This document shows, piece after piece, positions 5,567 to 13,589 of a DNA stretch of 15,420 bases; position 1 is the stretch's first letter; each line of letters begins with the position of its first letter. The notes below the pieces were generated by a model. That model saw only the letters and a program-made list of their open reading frames with translations, did no database searches and was not told the origin of the DNA. The position numbers were made by a program, and so were the translations under genes. Source of the DNA: DAOUCP01 sp034432155 (GTDB lineage Bacteria; Chloroflexota; Anaerolineae; Epilineales; Epilineaceae); NCBI GenBank assembly GCA_034432155.1, contig DAOUCP010000093.1, positions 1-15,420 of the forward strand, given 5' to 3'.

Positions 5567-8203
5567 ATGGCCTTTCATGAGGCTGAGCATGCCTGTGCGG
5601 CGCGGCGGCGACAGTTCGACGGCTTTCCCCCGCCCGGCGCCAAGAAGCACTATCCGCCCGATCTGGAGCTTGATCCCATTCACCTGGACATCGACATCAC
5701 CCTCGACCTCGAGCTAGAGGCCTGCTTCGGTACCGTGACCCACACCGTGGTGGCCCGTCGCACTGGGCCGACGGAATTCCGGCTGCACGGGATTGGGTTG
5801 GAGGGCCTCTCGATCAACGATCCCGACGGTCACGAACTCGATTGGCAGTACGACGGCCAGGAAATCGTGATCCGCTGGCGGCAGCCCGTGCCGCAGGACG
5901 AGAGGCGTCGGGCGGCAATTCACTACCGCGTCGAGAAGCCGCGGGCGGGCCTTTACTTCTCTCGTCCGACGCCAGCCTATCCGGACACGCCGTGGTGGGC
6001 AGCCACCGACCACGAGACCGAGCGCGCCCGCTACTGGCTGCCCTGTGTCGATTTGCCCAATGCCCGACCGCATCTCGACTTCCATATTCGCGCCGCCGAG
6101 CGCTTCACCATCCTGGCCAATGGCGAGCTCCAGAGCGAGGTCGCCCACGGCGACGGCACCAAGACCGCCCACTGGCGGCTGGACTTCCCGTGCCCTAGCT
6201 ACCTCACGTGCTTCGTGGTCGGCGATCTGGTGCGCGCCGACGATGGCGACTTCGAGGGTCGCCCCATCGCCTATTTCGCCCCGCCGTCCTTCACCCCCGA
6301 GGACCTGCGTCGGTCCTTCGGTCGCACGCGAGACATGCTGGCCTGGATGACCGAGAAGCTCGGCCAGCCGTTCCCGTTCCCCAAGTACTTCCAGGTCGCC
6401 CTGCCAGGCTTCGGGGGAGCCATGGAGAACATCTCGCTGGTCAGCTGGGACGATGGCTTCGTGATGGACGAGAAGCTGGCTCAGGAATGGAACCGGCTGG
6501 TCGACGAAGTGAACCTTCACGAGATGGCCCACAGCTACTTCGGTGACGCCGTAGTGTGTCGCGACTATGCCCATGCATGGCTGAAGGAGTCCTGGGCGAC
6601 GTACATGGAGCAGGTGTGGTTCGCCGATCGGGCAGGCCGCGACGAACAGCTGTATCAGTACTATCGCGATGCGCAGGCCTACTTTCAGGAAGCCGACGAG
6701 CGCTACCAACGCCCCATCGTGACGCGCGAGTTCGCGAGCTCCTGGGAGCTGTACGATGCCCACCTGTACCCGGGAGGTGCCTGCCGGCTGCACACGCTTT
6801 GCCAGGAGATTGGCGAGGCGACCTTCTGGACGGCGGTTCGCGACTACCTCCGACGCTATGCCGGGCAAGTCGTGGAGACGGATGACTTCCGCCGCGTGCT
6901 GGAGGAGCACTCTGGACGATCCCTGGGCCGCTTCTTCGACCAGTGGTTCTTCGGTAAGGGCTACCCGAAGATCAAGGTCACCTTCCGCTACGACAGCGAT
7001 CGGCGGGAGGGAACGTTCGAGATCGAGCAAACCCAGGTCGACGAGAAAGCTGGCATCCCGGCATTCGAGCTGAAGACCGACGTCGGCTGGCTCATCGACG
7101 GTCAGCTGCACACCGCACCGGTGACCCTCACCGAGCGCCGACACGTCATCACCGTGCCCATGCCGCGGGATCCGGATCAAGTGCGCTTCGATCCCCATCA
7201 TCGGATCTTGCACAAGCTCGAGTTCAACCCCGGCGATGGACGGCTGCGAACGCAGCTGAGGAGCGCCACCGACGTGCTGGGCCGGATCCTGGCGGCGGGC
7301 GAACTGGCCAAGACAGGCAACGGCGCCAATATCGCGGCCATCCGCGATGCCTACCGCGAGGAACCGTTCTGGGGCGCGCGCGTGGAGTTCGCGGCTGCCC
7401 TCGGCCGTGCTGGGAGTCAGGCGGCGATCGATGCCCTGGTAGATCTCGTCGCCTGGGAGCACGATCCGATGGTCCTGCGCTGGCTCCTCCGGTCGGCCGG
7501 TTCGTACCGCGACGAGCGGTTGGCAGCGGCGATCACCGACCGATTGGCGGACGATCTGCCATACGGCGCCCAGGCAGCGGCCCTGGAAACGCTGGGCAAA
7601 CAACGGGCAGCGGGGCCGCTGGCGCTCCTCCAGGCGGCCGCCGAACGGGAAGGCTGGGGCGGCATTGTGCAGTCGGCCGCATTCCGGGGCTTGGCGCAAT
7701 CACGGCAGCCAGAAGCCCTGCCCTTCCTCGAGGCAAGAATCGGCTACGGAGCCTTGGGCAATCGCGCCCGGCCGGCGGCAGTAGCGGCCCTTGGCACCTT
7801 GGCGGCCCACCAGGAGCGGCACCTGCGGGCAACGGCCATGGAACGCCTCTGCGATCTCTTGCGCGACCCGGTGCAGCGCGTTCGGTCGAGCGCCGTGACA
7901 GCGCTGGAGACGCTGGGCGAAGCGGGGGCGATCGAGGCTCTGGAACGCTATCGCGCCCAGCTGGCGTTGCAGGAGCAAGTGCGCGTCGATCGAGCCATCA
8001 GCAAGCTGCGGCGCGGCGAGGAGCCTCGGCTGTCGGCGCTCGAGAAGCAGCTGGAGGAAGCCCGCGGTGAAATGCGGCGACTGAGCGAGCGCCTCGAGAA
8101 GCTGGAGGGCCGCACCAGAGACCGGGAGGCCGGCTCTGCTACGGAGACTGCGGCCAAGCGCAAGAACGGCGGCCGGCGGGCCGGGAAGAAGGAACGTGGT
8201 TAG
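5567..8203 (+). CDS. M1-family zinc aminopeptidase with C-terminal HEAT repeats
   Basis: Metallopeptidase of family M1, expected to release N-terminal residues from peptides. It is 878 residues with no signal peptide, so probably cytosolic. The N-terminal beta saddle spans about 25-230. The catalytic domain holds GGAMEN (283-288), the zinc site HEMAH (318-322) with Glu341 exactly 18 residues later (KESWATY), and a candidate transition-state tyrosine, Tyr401 (LYPGGA). The active site is complete. After a beta domain (about 465-550) comes an all-helical region (about 565-800) with HEAT-like units such as AAIDALVDLVAWEHDPMVL and RVRSSAVTALETLGEAGAI, then a short coiled coil (about 820-850) and a Lys/Arg-rich tail. 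ATG 5567 is chosen because GGAG (5555-5558) lies 8 nt upstream; the open frame upstream from 5321 lacks family similarity. The ABC-F gene follows after 56 bp and is probably co-transcribed. Confidence 0.93.
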   Translation: MAFHEAEHACAARRRQFDGFPPPGAKKHYPPDLELDPIHLDIDITLDLELEACFGTVTHTVVARRTGPTEFRLHGIGLEGLSINDPDGHELDWQYDGQEIVIRWRQPVPQDERRRAAIHYRVEKPRAGLYFSRPTPAYPDTPWWAATDHETERARYWLPCVDLPNARPHLDFHIRAAERFTILANGELQSEVAHGDGTKTAHWRLDFPCPSYLTCFVVGDLVRADDGDFEGRPIAYFAPPSFTPEDLRRSFGRTRDMLAWMTEKLGQPFPFPKYFQVALPGFGGAMENISLVSWDDGFVMDEKLAQEWNRLVDEVNLHEMAHSYFGDAVVCRDYAHAWLKESWATYMEQVWFADRAGRDEQLYQYYRDAQAYFQEADERYQRPIVTREFASSWELYDAHLYPGGACRLHTLCQEIGEATFWTAVRDYLRRYAGQVVETDDFRRVLEEHSGRSLGRFFDQWFFGKGYPKIKVTFRYDSDRREGTFEIEQTQVDEKAGIPAFELKTDVGWLIDGQLHTAPVTLTERRHVITVPMPRDPDQVRFDPHHRILHKLEFNPGDGRLRTQLRSATDVLGRILAAGELAKTGNGANIAAIRDAYREEPFWGARVEFAAALGRAGSQAAIDALVDLVAWEHDPMVLRWLLRSAGSYRDERLAAAITDRLADDLPYGAQAAALETLGKQRAAGPLALLQAAAEREGWGGIVQSAAFRGLAQSRQPEALPFLEARIGYGALGNRARPAAVAALGTLAAHQERHLRATAMERLCDLLRDPVQRVRSSAVTALETLGEAGAIEALERYRAQLALQEQVRVDRAISKLRRGEEPRLSALEKQLEEARGEMRRLSERLEKLEGRTRDREAGSATETAAKRKNGGRRAGKKERG

Positions 8204-8216
8204 CCTTGGCCGCGCA

Positions 8217-8238
8217 GAGCGCCTGCCGGTAACCGCTC
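8217..8238 (+). other. Small hairpin between the M1 peptidase and ABC-F genes
   Basis: GAGCG (8217-8221) pairs with CGCTC (8234-8238) around a 12-nt loop. No T-run follows, so read-through into the ABC-F gene is likely. It may be chance in a GC-rich spacer. Confidence 0.2.
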
Positions 8239-8259
8239 CTTGGCGGGTGACGAGCGGTC

Positions 8260-10296
8260 ATGGCCATACTGCGCGCCGTTAACGTCGGCAAGTCCTTCGG
8301 CGCCAGTGACCTCTTCTCGGGGGTGACCGTCGCCATCCCCCGCCGGGCACGGATCGGGCTCGTCGGACCCAACGGATGCGGTAAGACAACCTTACTCCAA
8401 ATCCTGGCAGGCCTCCTCAAGCCCGACGCGGGCCGCGTCCAGGTCGCCAAAGGCGTGCGGATCGGCACCTTGCCGCAAGAGGCGGCGGCCGCCTTCGCCG
8501 GCCGCGAGGCGACCTTGGGCGAGGTCATGCTCGAGTCCGTCGCGCCGCTGCGTGAGCAGGAGGCTGCGTTGGAGGAACTGGCCGCTAGCCTGAGTCGGGA
8601 GCCTGGCCTGTCGGAGACCTTGGAGCGCTACGGCCGTTTGCAGGAGGCGTTCGAGCGGGCTGGTGGCTACACCTACGGCGCCCGCATCCGGCACGTGTTG
8701 CTCGGGCTTGGCTTCCCTCCCAGCGCCATCGACCAGCCCATCGAACAGCTCAGCGGCGGCCAGAAGACGCGCGCCCTGTTGGCCGGCCTGCTCCTCGAGC
8801 AACCCGACCTCCTAATGCTGGACGAACCAACGAACCATCTGGAGGTGGAAGCCGTCGAGTGGCTGGAAGGCTACCTGAGCGCCCACCCCAGTGCCCTGCT
8901 CCTCGTGAGCCACGACCGCACCTTCCTGGACCGGGTGGTGGACACCATCTGGGAGTTGAGTCCCCGTGGGGTGGAGCTCTATCGCGGCAACTACACGGCC
9001 TACTTGGCGGCGCGGGAAGAGAGATGGCGCCGCCGACGGTACCAATACGAAGCCTTTCTCAGCCGCTCCCAGAAGGAGTTGGAGTTCATTCGGCGCACCA
9101 TGGCTGCTCAGAACACCGGAGTGGCCATCGGTCGTCTGGCGCGCCTCAGCCGGGAAGTCGATGCCGTCCTGCTGGCTGGCCTGGCCGTGCTAGATGAGAT
9201 CGACCGCGTCGGCTGGGCCCAAGCCACGGCCGGCCTGGCTCTCCGCCAACGAACGCGGCAGGTAGACGAGGTGGCCAGTCGCCTGGCGCAGGTGCCGGCG
9301 CCTCGACCGCCGCCCACGCCGTTCCGCATCTCTCTGCAGCCCCAGCGCCGGGGCGGCGATTGGGTGCTGCGGGCTCAGGATCTGACCGTTGGCTACCCCG
9401 ATTGCCCGCTGCTGACCGTCCCCGAGCTGGCGGTGCAGCATGGCGAGCGCATCGCGATTCTAGGAGGCAATGGTACGGGCAAGACCACCTTGCTTCGCAC
9501 GTTGCTGGGTGAGCTGGCACCACTCGGCGGACATGTCCGTCTGGGCGCGAATCTGGACATCGGCTACCTGCCACAGATTTCGGGCACGGCTGGCGGCGCA
9601 GGGACGGTGCTCGAGGCCGTCCTGGAGTGGCTCGGTGGCGATCGCCAGCGGGCCATGGGCTACCTGGCGGAGTTCCGGTTCGGCGGCGACATGGTGAACC
9701 AGCCGCTGGCGTCGCTCTCGGGGGGCGAACGGACACGACTCGCCCTGGCTCGGCTGGCTCTTGGCCGACCGAACTGCCTCTTCTTGGACGAACCCACGAA
9801 TCACCTGGACCTGCCGAGCCAGGAGGTGCTCCAGGCTGCGCTGGCCAGTTTCTGTGGCACCATTGTGATGGTCAGTCATGACCGCTACCTCGTGGACCAC
9901 CTGGCGACCCGCCTGTGGGTCATCGAAGCGGGCCGACTGGAGGTGCTCGCCAGCGGCGATCGCCGCTCCTCGAACCTGCGGGCATGGCGTCCGTCGAGGT
10001 CGGCACCGGCCGGCGGTTCGCCGAGCCAGGGCAAGACTCCCCTCGCCGCTGCCGATGGTCAAGTCCTGAGCAAGAACGAACGCTATCGGCTCCGGGTACG
10101 CTGCACCCAGCTAGAAACCCGAATCGCGCAGCTCGAGGCGGAGGCCAACCACCTCGCCGCGGAGCTGCAGGCTGCCAGCGAGTGCGGCAACCTCTCTGAG
10201 GTGGACCGCTTGAGCCGAGCGTACGGTGCGCTCACGGCGGAGATCGATGCCGCCTACCAGGAGTGGGCCGAAACTGCGGCAGTTATCGAAGGCTGA
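8260..10296 (+). CDS. ABC-F family ATPase (ribosome-associated type) with long linker and C-terminal coiled coil
   Basis: Soluble tandem ATPase of the ABC-F family; its members act on the ribosome, not in transport. The product is 678 residues. The first ABC domain has Walker A GPNGCGKT (36-43), signature LSGGQ (164-168), Walker B LLMLDEP (184-190) and SHD (217-219). The second has GGNGTGKT (402-409), LSGGE (486-490), LFLDEP (507-512) and SHD (539-541). Both catalytic Glu residues are present. The interdomain linker (about 251-365) starts with a basic helix (ERWRRRRYQYEA) as in the tRNA-interacting linker, continues with a GRLARLSREVDAV segment and ends in a Pro-rich hinge. A charged helical C-terminal domain (about 605-676) resembles the coiled coil of Uup-type members. 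No membrane segments are seen. Start ATG has GGGTGA and GAG nearby. The last 43 bases overlap the convergent exported-protein gene. The exact subfamily, and whether it confers drug resistance, cannot be told. Confidence 0.93.
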   Translation: MAILRAVNVGKSFGASDLFSGVTVAIPRRARIGLVGPNGCGKTTLLQILAGLLKPDAGRVQVAKGVRIGTLPQEAAAAFAGREATLGEVMLESVAPLREQEAALEELAASLSREPGLSETLERYGRLQEAFERAGGYTYGARIRHVLLGLGFPPSAIDQPIEQLSGGQKTRALLAGLLLEQPDLLMLDEPTNHLEVEAVEWLEGYLSAHPSALLLVSHDRTFLDRVVDTIWELSPRGVELYRGNYTAYLAAREERWRRRRYQYEAFLSRSQKELEFIRRTMAAQNTGVAIGRLARLSREVDAVLLAGLAVLDEIDRVGWAQATAGLALRQRTRQVDEVASRLAQVPAPRPPPTPFRISLQPQRRGGDWVLRAQDLTVGYPDCPLLTVPELAVQHGERIAILGGNGTGKTTLLRTLLGELAPLGGHVRLGANLDIGYLPQISGTAGGAGTVLEAVLEWLGGDRQRAMGYLAEFRFGGDMVNQPLASLSGGERTRLALARLALGRPNCLFLDEPTNHLDLPSQEVLQAALASFCGTIVMVSHDRYLVDHLATRLWVIEAGRLEVLASGDRRSSNLRAWRPSRSAPAGGSPSQGKTPLAAADGQVLSKNERYRLRVRCTQLETRIAQLEAEANHLAAELQAASECGNLSEVDRLSRAYGALTAEIDAAYQEWAETAAVIEG

Positions 10297-12212
10297 GCGG
10301 GCCAGCGGCTTTCTCTCGCCGGGCTAGCGCCCGTCGGCCAGGTCGTGGGACAGCGCTGACCCAAGTTGGCCGCGACGATGGCGATGTCTGCCAGGTTTAC
10401 GCCGCCATCCCCATTCTGGTCGGCACAAGGTGGCCCATACGGCGGTGCACTCTTGTACAGAGCCGTCACTCGGGCGAGATCGCGAATGTCCACGCGACAA
10501 TCCGGAATCACTTCGCCGGGCACCAAGGCCACCGGTTCGAGGTGGACGGTCTCGCCAGCCTCCACCACCACACCGTCGAGCCGCGCCGTCAGGCCGCAGC
10601 TGACAGAGGTGGTAACCACATAGCGCGCCGGCGGCAGGTCATCCAGGAAGAAGCGACCCGAGTCGCCCGTGGGAGCCAGTCGATCGCCCACCGCTACCAG
10701 CTCCCAGACCGCCGGCCGGCCCAGGAAGGTAACCCGTCCGGTGATCGCGCCCGTGGCGCGTGGACACTTGCTGGCGACCGAGACGGCCCGCAACGCACGA
10801 CCGTGCACGCATGGCGTGTCCTCGACCTTGACGACTGTCAGCGACACGTACTGTCCGACGAGAGGCAGGAGGTCGACTTCGCCGGCCCGAATCAGCGGGC
10901 TAGACGAGCCGCGGCAGTCGACGACCGCGTAGCCGTCGCCGCGGCAGTTCCACTCTGCCCAACGGTACTGAAGCCACCCCTCGTACTCGAAGGTGGGATA
11001 CGTCGGTGTTGGCAGTTGTGCCCTCGCATGCAGCAGCCGCCAGGGGCCATCGTGGCGGCGCGCCACCCACAGGGCGTGGGCTATGCTGCCGGCGTCGATG
11101 GCGGCCAGCGGTGCTTGTGGCTGGTCAAAGAACGGCGGGTGTGCCACGGCCACCGGCGTTTCTTCTTCGCCGCCGGTCGCGACGGCTAGCAATTGCCCTC
11201 CCGCTGGTCCCCGCTCCAGCCACACCATCAGCCCCTGCGCCCCGGGGCCGCCGGCCACCGCCAGGCTCTCGATGGTCCCCTCCCGCACTCGGTAGAGCAC
11301 CCGCGCCGGCCGCCACTCTCCTTCTTCGGCCCGCAGTTCTGCCGTCTCGAGGGCCGTCCTGCCTTCGCCGGCCAGCCACGCCGCCCGTACCGTCGCCTGG
11401 CTGTCGGCCGCCACGGCAGGTCGGGCAGGTCGCGCCGCGCCCGCGCTCCGCGCCAGCTCGGCTGCCGGCCACCAGACATCGCCGCCCGGCGGCAAGCGAC
11501 TGGCCCGAATGGCCGAACCCTCGGCGGCTGCCTCTTCCCAGAGCAGGTAGAGATCGCCGAGACGAGTGACGGACAGCGCCGGGTTGCGCTGCGGCAAGGC
11601 TCCCGCGGCAACGGGCACGCCGACGGACCAGCGGCCACCATACGGTCGCCTGGCGTACCGGAGTTGCGACGGCCCGCGGTGATCCACCCACACCAGGTGC
11701 ACCGTGCCCCACGGATCGGCGGCCATCACCGGCTGCTGCGGTGCCGAGCGCCCCTCACCAAGCGGTATGCGGCCGGCCAACGTGCAGGACGTGCCATGGA
11801 TCGGAATCAGGCAGTGCCATAGCTCGGACTGGCCAGACGAGACATCCAGCCAGGCGAGGTGCACATTGCCGATGGAATCCACGGCCACGGTTGGGCTGCT
11901 GCGTGTGCCTGCCCCGGGCGACGAAACGCGCACGGCTGCTGCCCAGCCCCCCCCGTCGGTCGGATAACGGCTGTACAGAACGTCGCGGCCACCGTAGCGG
12001 TCGTCGATCCAAACCGCGTGGAGGCTACCATCGGTGTCCACGGCAAGCTGGGCCTCCGCTTGCACCGTTGCTGCATCGGCCTCGGACACCGCTTCGGCGG
12101 CGCTCCACACCAGGCCCGTGGCGTCGACCGCAGCCGAATCACTGGCCGTCAGCCCCGCCCCCACGCCCGTCCCCGATGCCACGAGCAGCGCCAGCAGCAG
12201 CCACGCTCTCAT
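10254..12212 (-). CDS. Exported propeller-like repeat protein with a dockerin-type C-terminal module
   Basis: A 652-residue protein from ATG 12212, preceded by GGAG with a 4-nt gap. A signal peptide (MRAWLLLALLVASGTGVGAG) is followed by about seven repeats of the form 'P-x-lAvD-x-G-x-vHlvW-x-D-x-ly-R', at about 52-82, 106-134, 159-189, 209-239, 263-292, 313-345 and 366-397. The count suggests a seven-bladed BNR/sialidase-like beta-propeller. A cysteine-containing beta region (about 410-483) and a carboxypeptidase-regulatory/Cna-B-like domain (GAITGRVTFLGRP with GRFFLDDLPPARYVV) come next. A dockerin-type pair follows at 568-621: a weak first repeat (CRVDIRDLARVTALYK) and a good second one (DQNGDGGVNLADIAIVAANLG) with a calcium-loop pattern. 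No catalytic residues were identified; the role may be binding on the cell surface. An upstream in-frame start at 12287 gives an Arg/Pro-rich extension and is less likely. It lies 81 bp after cdaR. Confidence 0.8.
   Translation of the reverse strand: MRAWLLLALLVASGTGVGAGLTASDSAAVDATGLVWSAAEAVSEADAATVQAEAQLAVDTDGSLHAVWIDDRYGGRDVLYSRYPTDGGGWAAAVRVSSPGAGTRSSPTVAVDSIGNVHLAWLDVSSGQSELWHCLIPIHGTSCTLAGRIPLGEGRSAPQQPVMAADPWGTVHLVWVDHRGPSQLRYARRPYGGRWSVGVPVAAGALPQRNPALSVTRLGDLYLLWEEAAAEGSAIRASRLPPGGDVWWPAAELARSAGAARPARPAVAADSQATVRAAWLAGEGRTALETAELRAEEGEWRPARVLYRVREGTIESLAVAGGPGAQGLMVWLERGPAGGQLLAVATGGEEETPVAVAHPPFFDQPQAPLAAIDAGSIAHALWVARRHDGPWRLLHARAQLPTPTYPTFEYEGWLQYRWAEWNCRGDGYAVVDCRGSSSPLIRAGEVDLLPLVGQYVSLTVVKVEDTPCVHGRALRAVSVASKCPRATGAITGRVTFLGRPAVWELVAVGDRLAPTGDSGRFFLDDLPPARYVVTTSVSCGLTARLDGVVVEAGETVHLEPVALVPGEVIPDCRVDIRDLARVTALYKSAPPYGPPCADQNGDGGVNLADIAIVAANLGQRCPTTWPTGASPARESRWPAQPSITAAVSAHSW
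10320..10333. terminator. Short hairpin near the convergent gene ends
   Basis: CGGGC (10320-10324) and GCCCG (10329-10333) pair around TAGC, 23 bases after the ABC-F stop and inside the 3' end of the opposing gene. No T-run is present. It is the only hairpin I found close to the ABC-F stop, so it is listed as a weak candidate. Confidence 0.2.
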
Positions 12213-12293
12213 CTTGCTCCGGACGAACGAGCGACCTGGCCCTCCGGGTGGTCCAGGCCGCCGCCAGATGCTTGGCCGAGGTTTCACCGTAGG

Positions 12294-13589
12294 TTATCGC
12301 GTACCGGTGGCCAACGGTCGCGGAGCCGTTGGCGTCCACAGGCTTCGGATTTCGATCTCCACCTGTTCGGGAGTAATGCTGCGGAGCCGCACACCGGGAG
12401 GCGCCTCCATCCGCAGCCGGACGCGGTGGCTACCGGCTCCACGACCAGCCACATCGGCGTAAACCGCAACATCGGCCGGCTGGATGCGCTCCAGCTCGGG
12501 CCGCGGTCCACTGAGCAGAACTCGCACCCGGGAGGGCGTGACAGTCGCCGTAAGACCGTTCGCCAGACTCCGTACCGTCACGGGCATGTCCAGGGTGGCC
12601 GTTCCCGGGAGCGGCTCTACCTCCACCGTCACCGTGACGCCAGCGGGCGCATTGAGCGCTGTCACCCCGTCCGGCAACTCCAAGGCGACGCGTTTCTCCA
12701 ATCGGCCACTGGCTCCGGTGACATCCACCGGCGCCGTGGTCACCCGGCCCTGATCCTGCATCTGGCGCAGCAACTCGGGAGGACCGATCAGCTCCACCAC
12801 CTCCGGCTCGGTGGTGAACGCGCCCACCACGTAACCGTCGGCCACGTCATTCATGCCTGTCACATCGGGATAGACCGCCACCGGCAGCGCACGCCGCTCC
12901 AACGTCGCCCAGACTTCGGCTTCCGCCGGCACGACGGCCACCCCGGCCAGCGGTCGCCCCGCTACGTCCAGTGCCTGGATCGGCACGCCGTGGAAACGCT
13001 GCTCCTCGCCGACGGACTCAATGGTCGACAGGCGGGCCACAAGGCGAACGACCCGAGACACCGCTGCCGAGGCGCCGCTTGCCGCCGCCCGCGTGGGCGA
13101 GACATTCGTGGCCACGAACCGGTAACCCGTCGGCACGGTTTCCGCCGGTTCGGCCACCACGGCGAACGTTCGGGTAACCGTCCGGGCAACCCGCAGCCTT
13201 ACGGTATCCGGCTGAATGCCGCGAACCCGGATGCCGCGTCGGCTGCAGGATGCGCAGATGACTCGCAGTGGCAGGGTGTACTCGGCCTCACGCCCGGGCA
13301 GCAAATCGGCCTCTGCTCGGACCACGAAGCTGTTCGGTGTCAACTGCTCGAGTCCGTCTTGCAGGCCACGCACCCCCAGCCGCACTGTGGCTGGCACGAT
13401 GTCGTAGGCTGACCAGCCGGTGGGCAAGGGGGGCGGTGTCACGGGGATGCCCTCGGCCGGCGGCACCGGGTAGGCGTTGACGGTCCGCATCGGGCGGTCG
13501 TTCTGGGTCGCGGCCAGCCACACCAGCACCGCCAGCAGGATGGCCAGGGCGAGCGACCCCGCCTGACTGAGCCACTCGCGGTGGGTCAT
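12294..13589 (-). CDS. cdaR: CdaR/YbbR-domain protein, regulator of the diadenylate cyclase
   Basis: Membrane-anchored protein of the YbbR family, 431 residues. In Firmicutes the homologue CdaR binds CdaA and modulates c-di-AMP synthesis. A single N-terminal helix (about 10-28, SLALAILLAVLVWLAA) anchors an extracytoplasmic part made of four YbbR-like beta repeats (about 33-136, 138-232, 234-325 and 328-415). Clear repeat ends include VRLGVRGLQD, VELIGPPELLRQM and VRVLLSGPRPELERI with 'P-x-V-x-v-x-v'. The only two cysteines form CASC (C112, C115) in the first repeat. The ATG overlaps the cdaA stop (ATGA), with AGAGGG 3 nt upstream, so translation is coupled to cdaA. The Pro/Thr-rich end may be disordered. 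Assignment rests on the repeat pattern and on the cdaA neighbour. Confidence 0.9.
   Translation of the reverse strand: MTHREWLSQAGSLALAILLAVLVWLAATQNDRPMRTVNAYPVPPAEGIPVTPPPLPTGWSAYDIVPATVRLGVRGLQDGLEQLTPNSFVVRAEADLLPGREAEYTLPLRVICASCSRRGIRVRGIQPDTVRLRVARTVTRTFAVVAEPAETVPTGYRFVATNVSPTRAAASGASAAVSRVVRLVARLSTIESVGEEQRFHGVPIQALDVAGRPLAGVAVVPAEAEVWATLERRALPVAVYPDVTGMNDVADGYVVGAFTTEPEVVELIGPPELLRQMQDQGRVTTAPVDVTGASGRLEKRVALELPDGVTALNAPAGVTVTVEVEPLPGTATLDMPVTVRSLANGLTATVTPSRVRVLLSGPRPELERIQPADVAVYADVAGRGAGSHRVRLRMEAPPGVRLRSITPEQVEIEIRSLWTPTAPRPLATGTR

Noticed and set aside
5321..5568. Both divergent genes (amrS-like and M1 peptidase) have frames open through the shared upstream region, which would make them overlap
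   Set aside because: The extra residues on both sides are Arg/Pro/Ser/Cys-rich without family character. The M1 start at 5567 has a good GGAG, and both inner starts match the family N-termini.
5714..7699. 661-codon open frame on the - strand opposite the M1 peptidase gene
   Set aside because: It lies fully antisense to a gene with an intact active site. Its translation shows no recognisable domain, and long antisense frames are expected in GC-rich codon usage.
11859..13412. 517-codon open frame on the + strand opposite the exported protein and cdaR
   Set aside because: It crosses two well-supported - strand genes and their spacer, is His/Arg-rich, and has no fold-like pattern.
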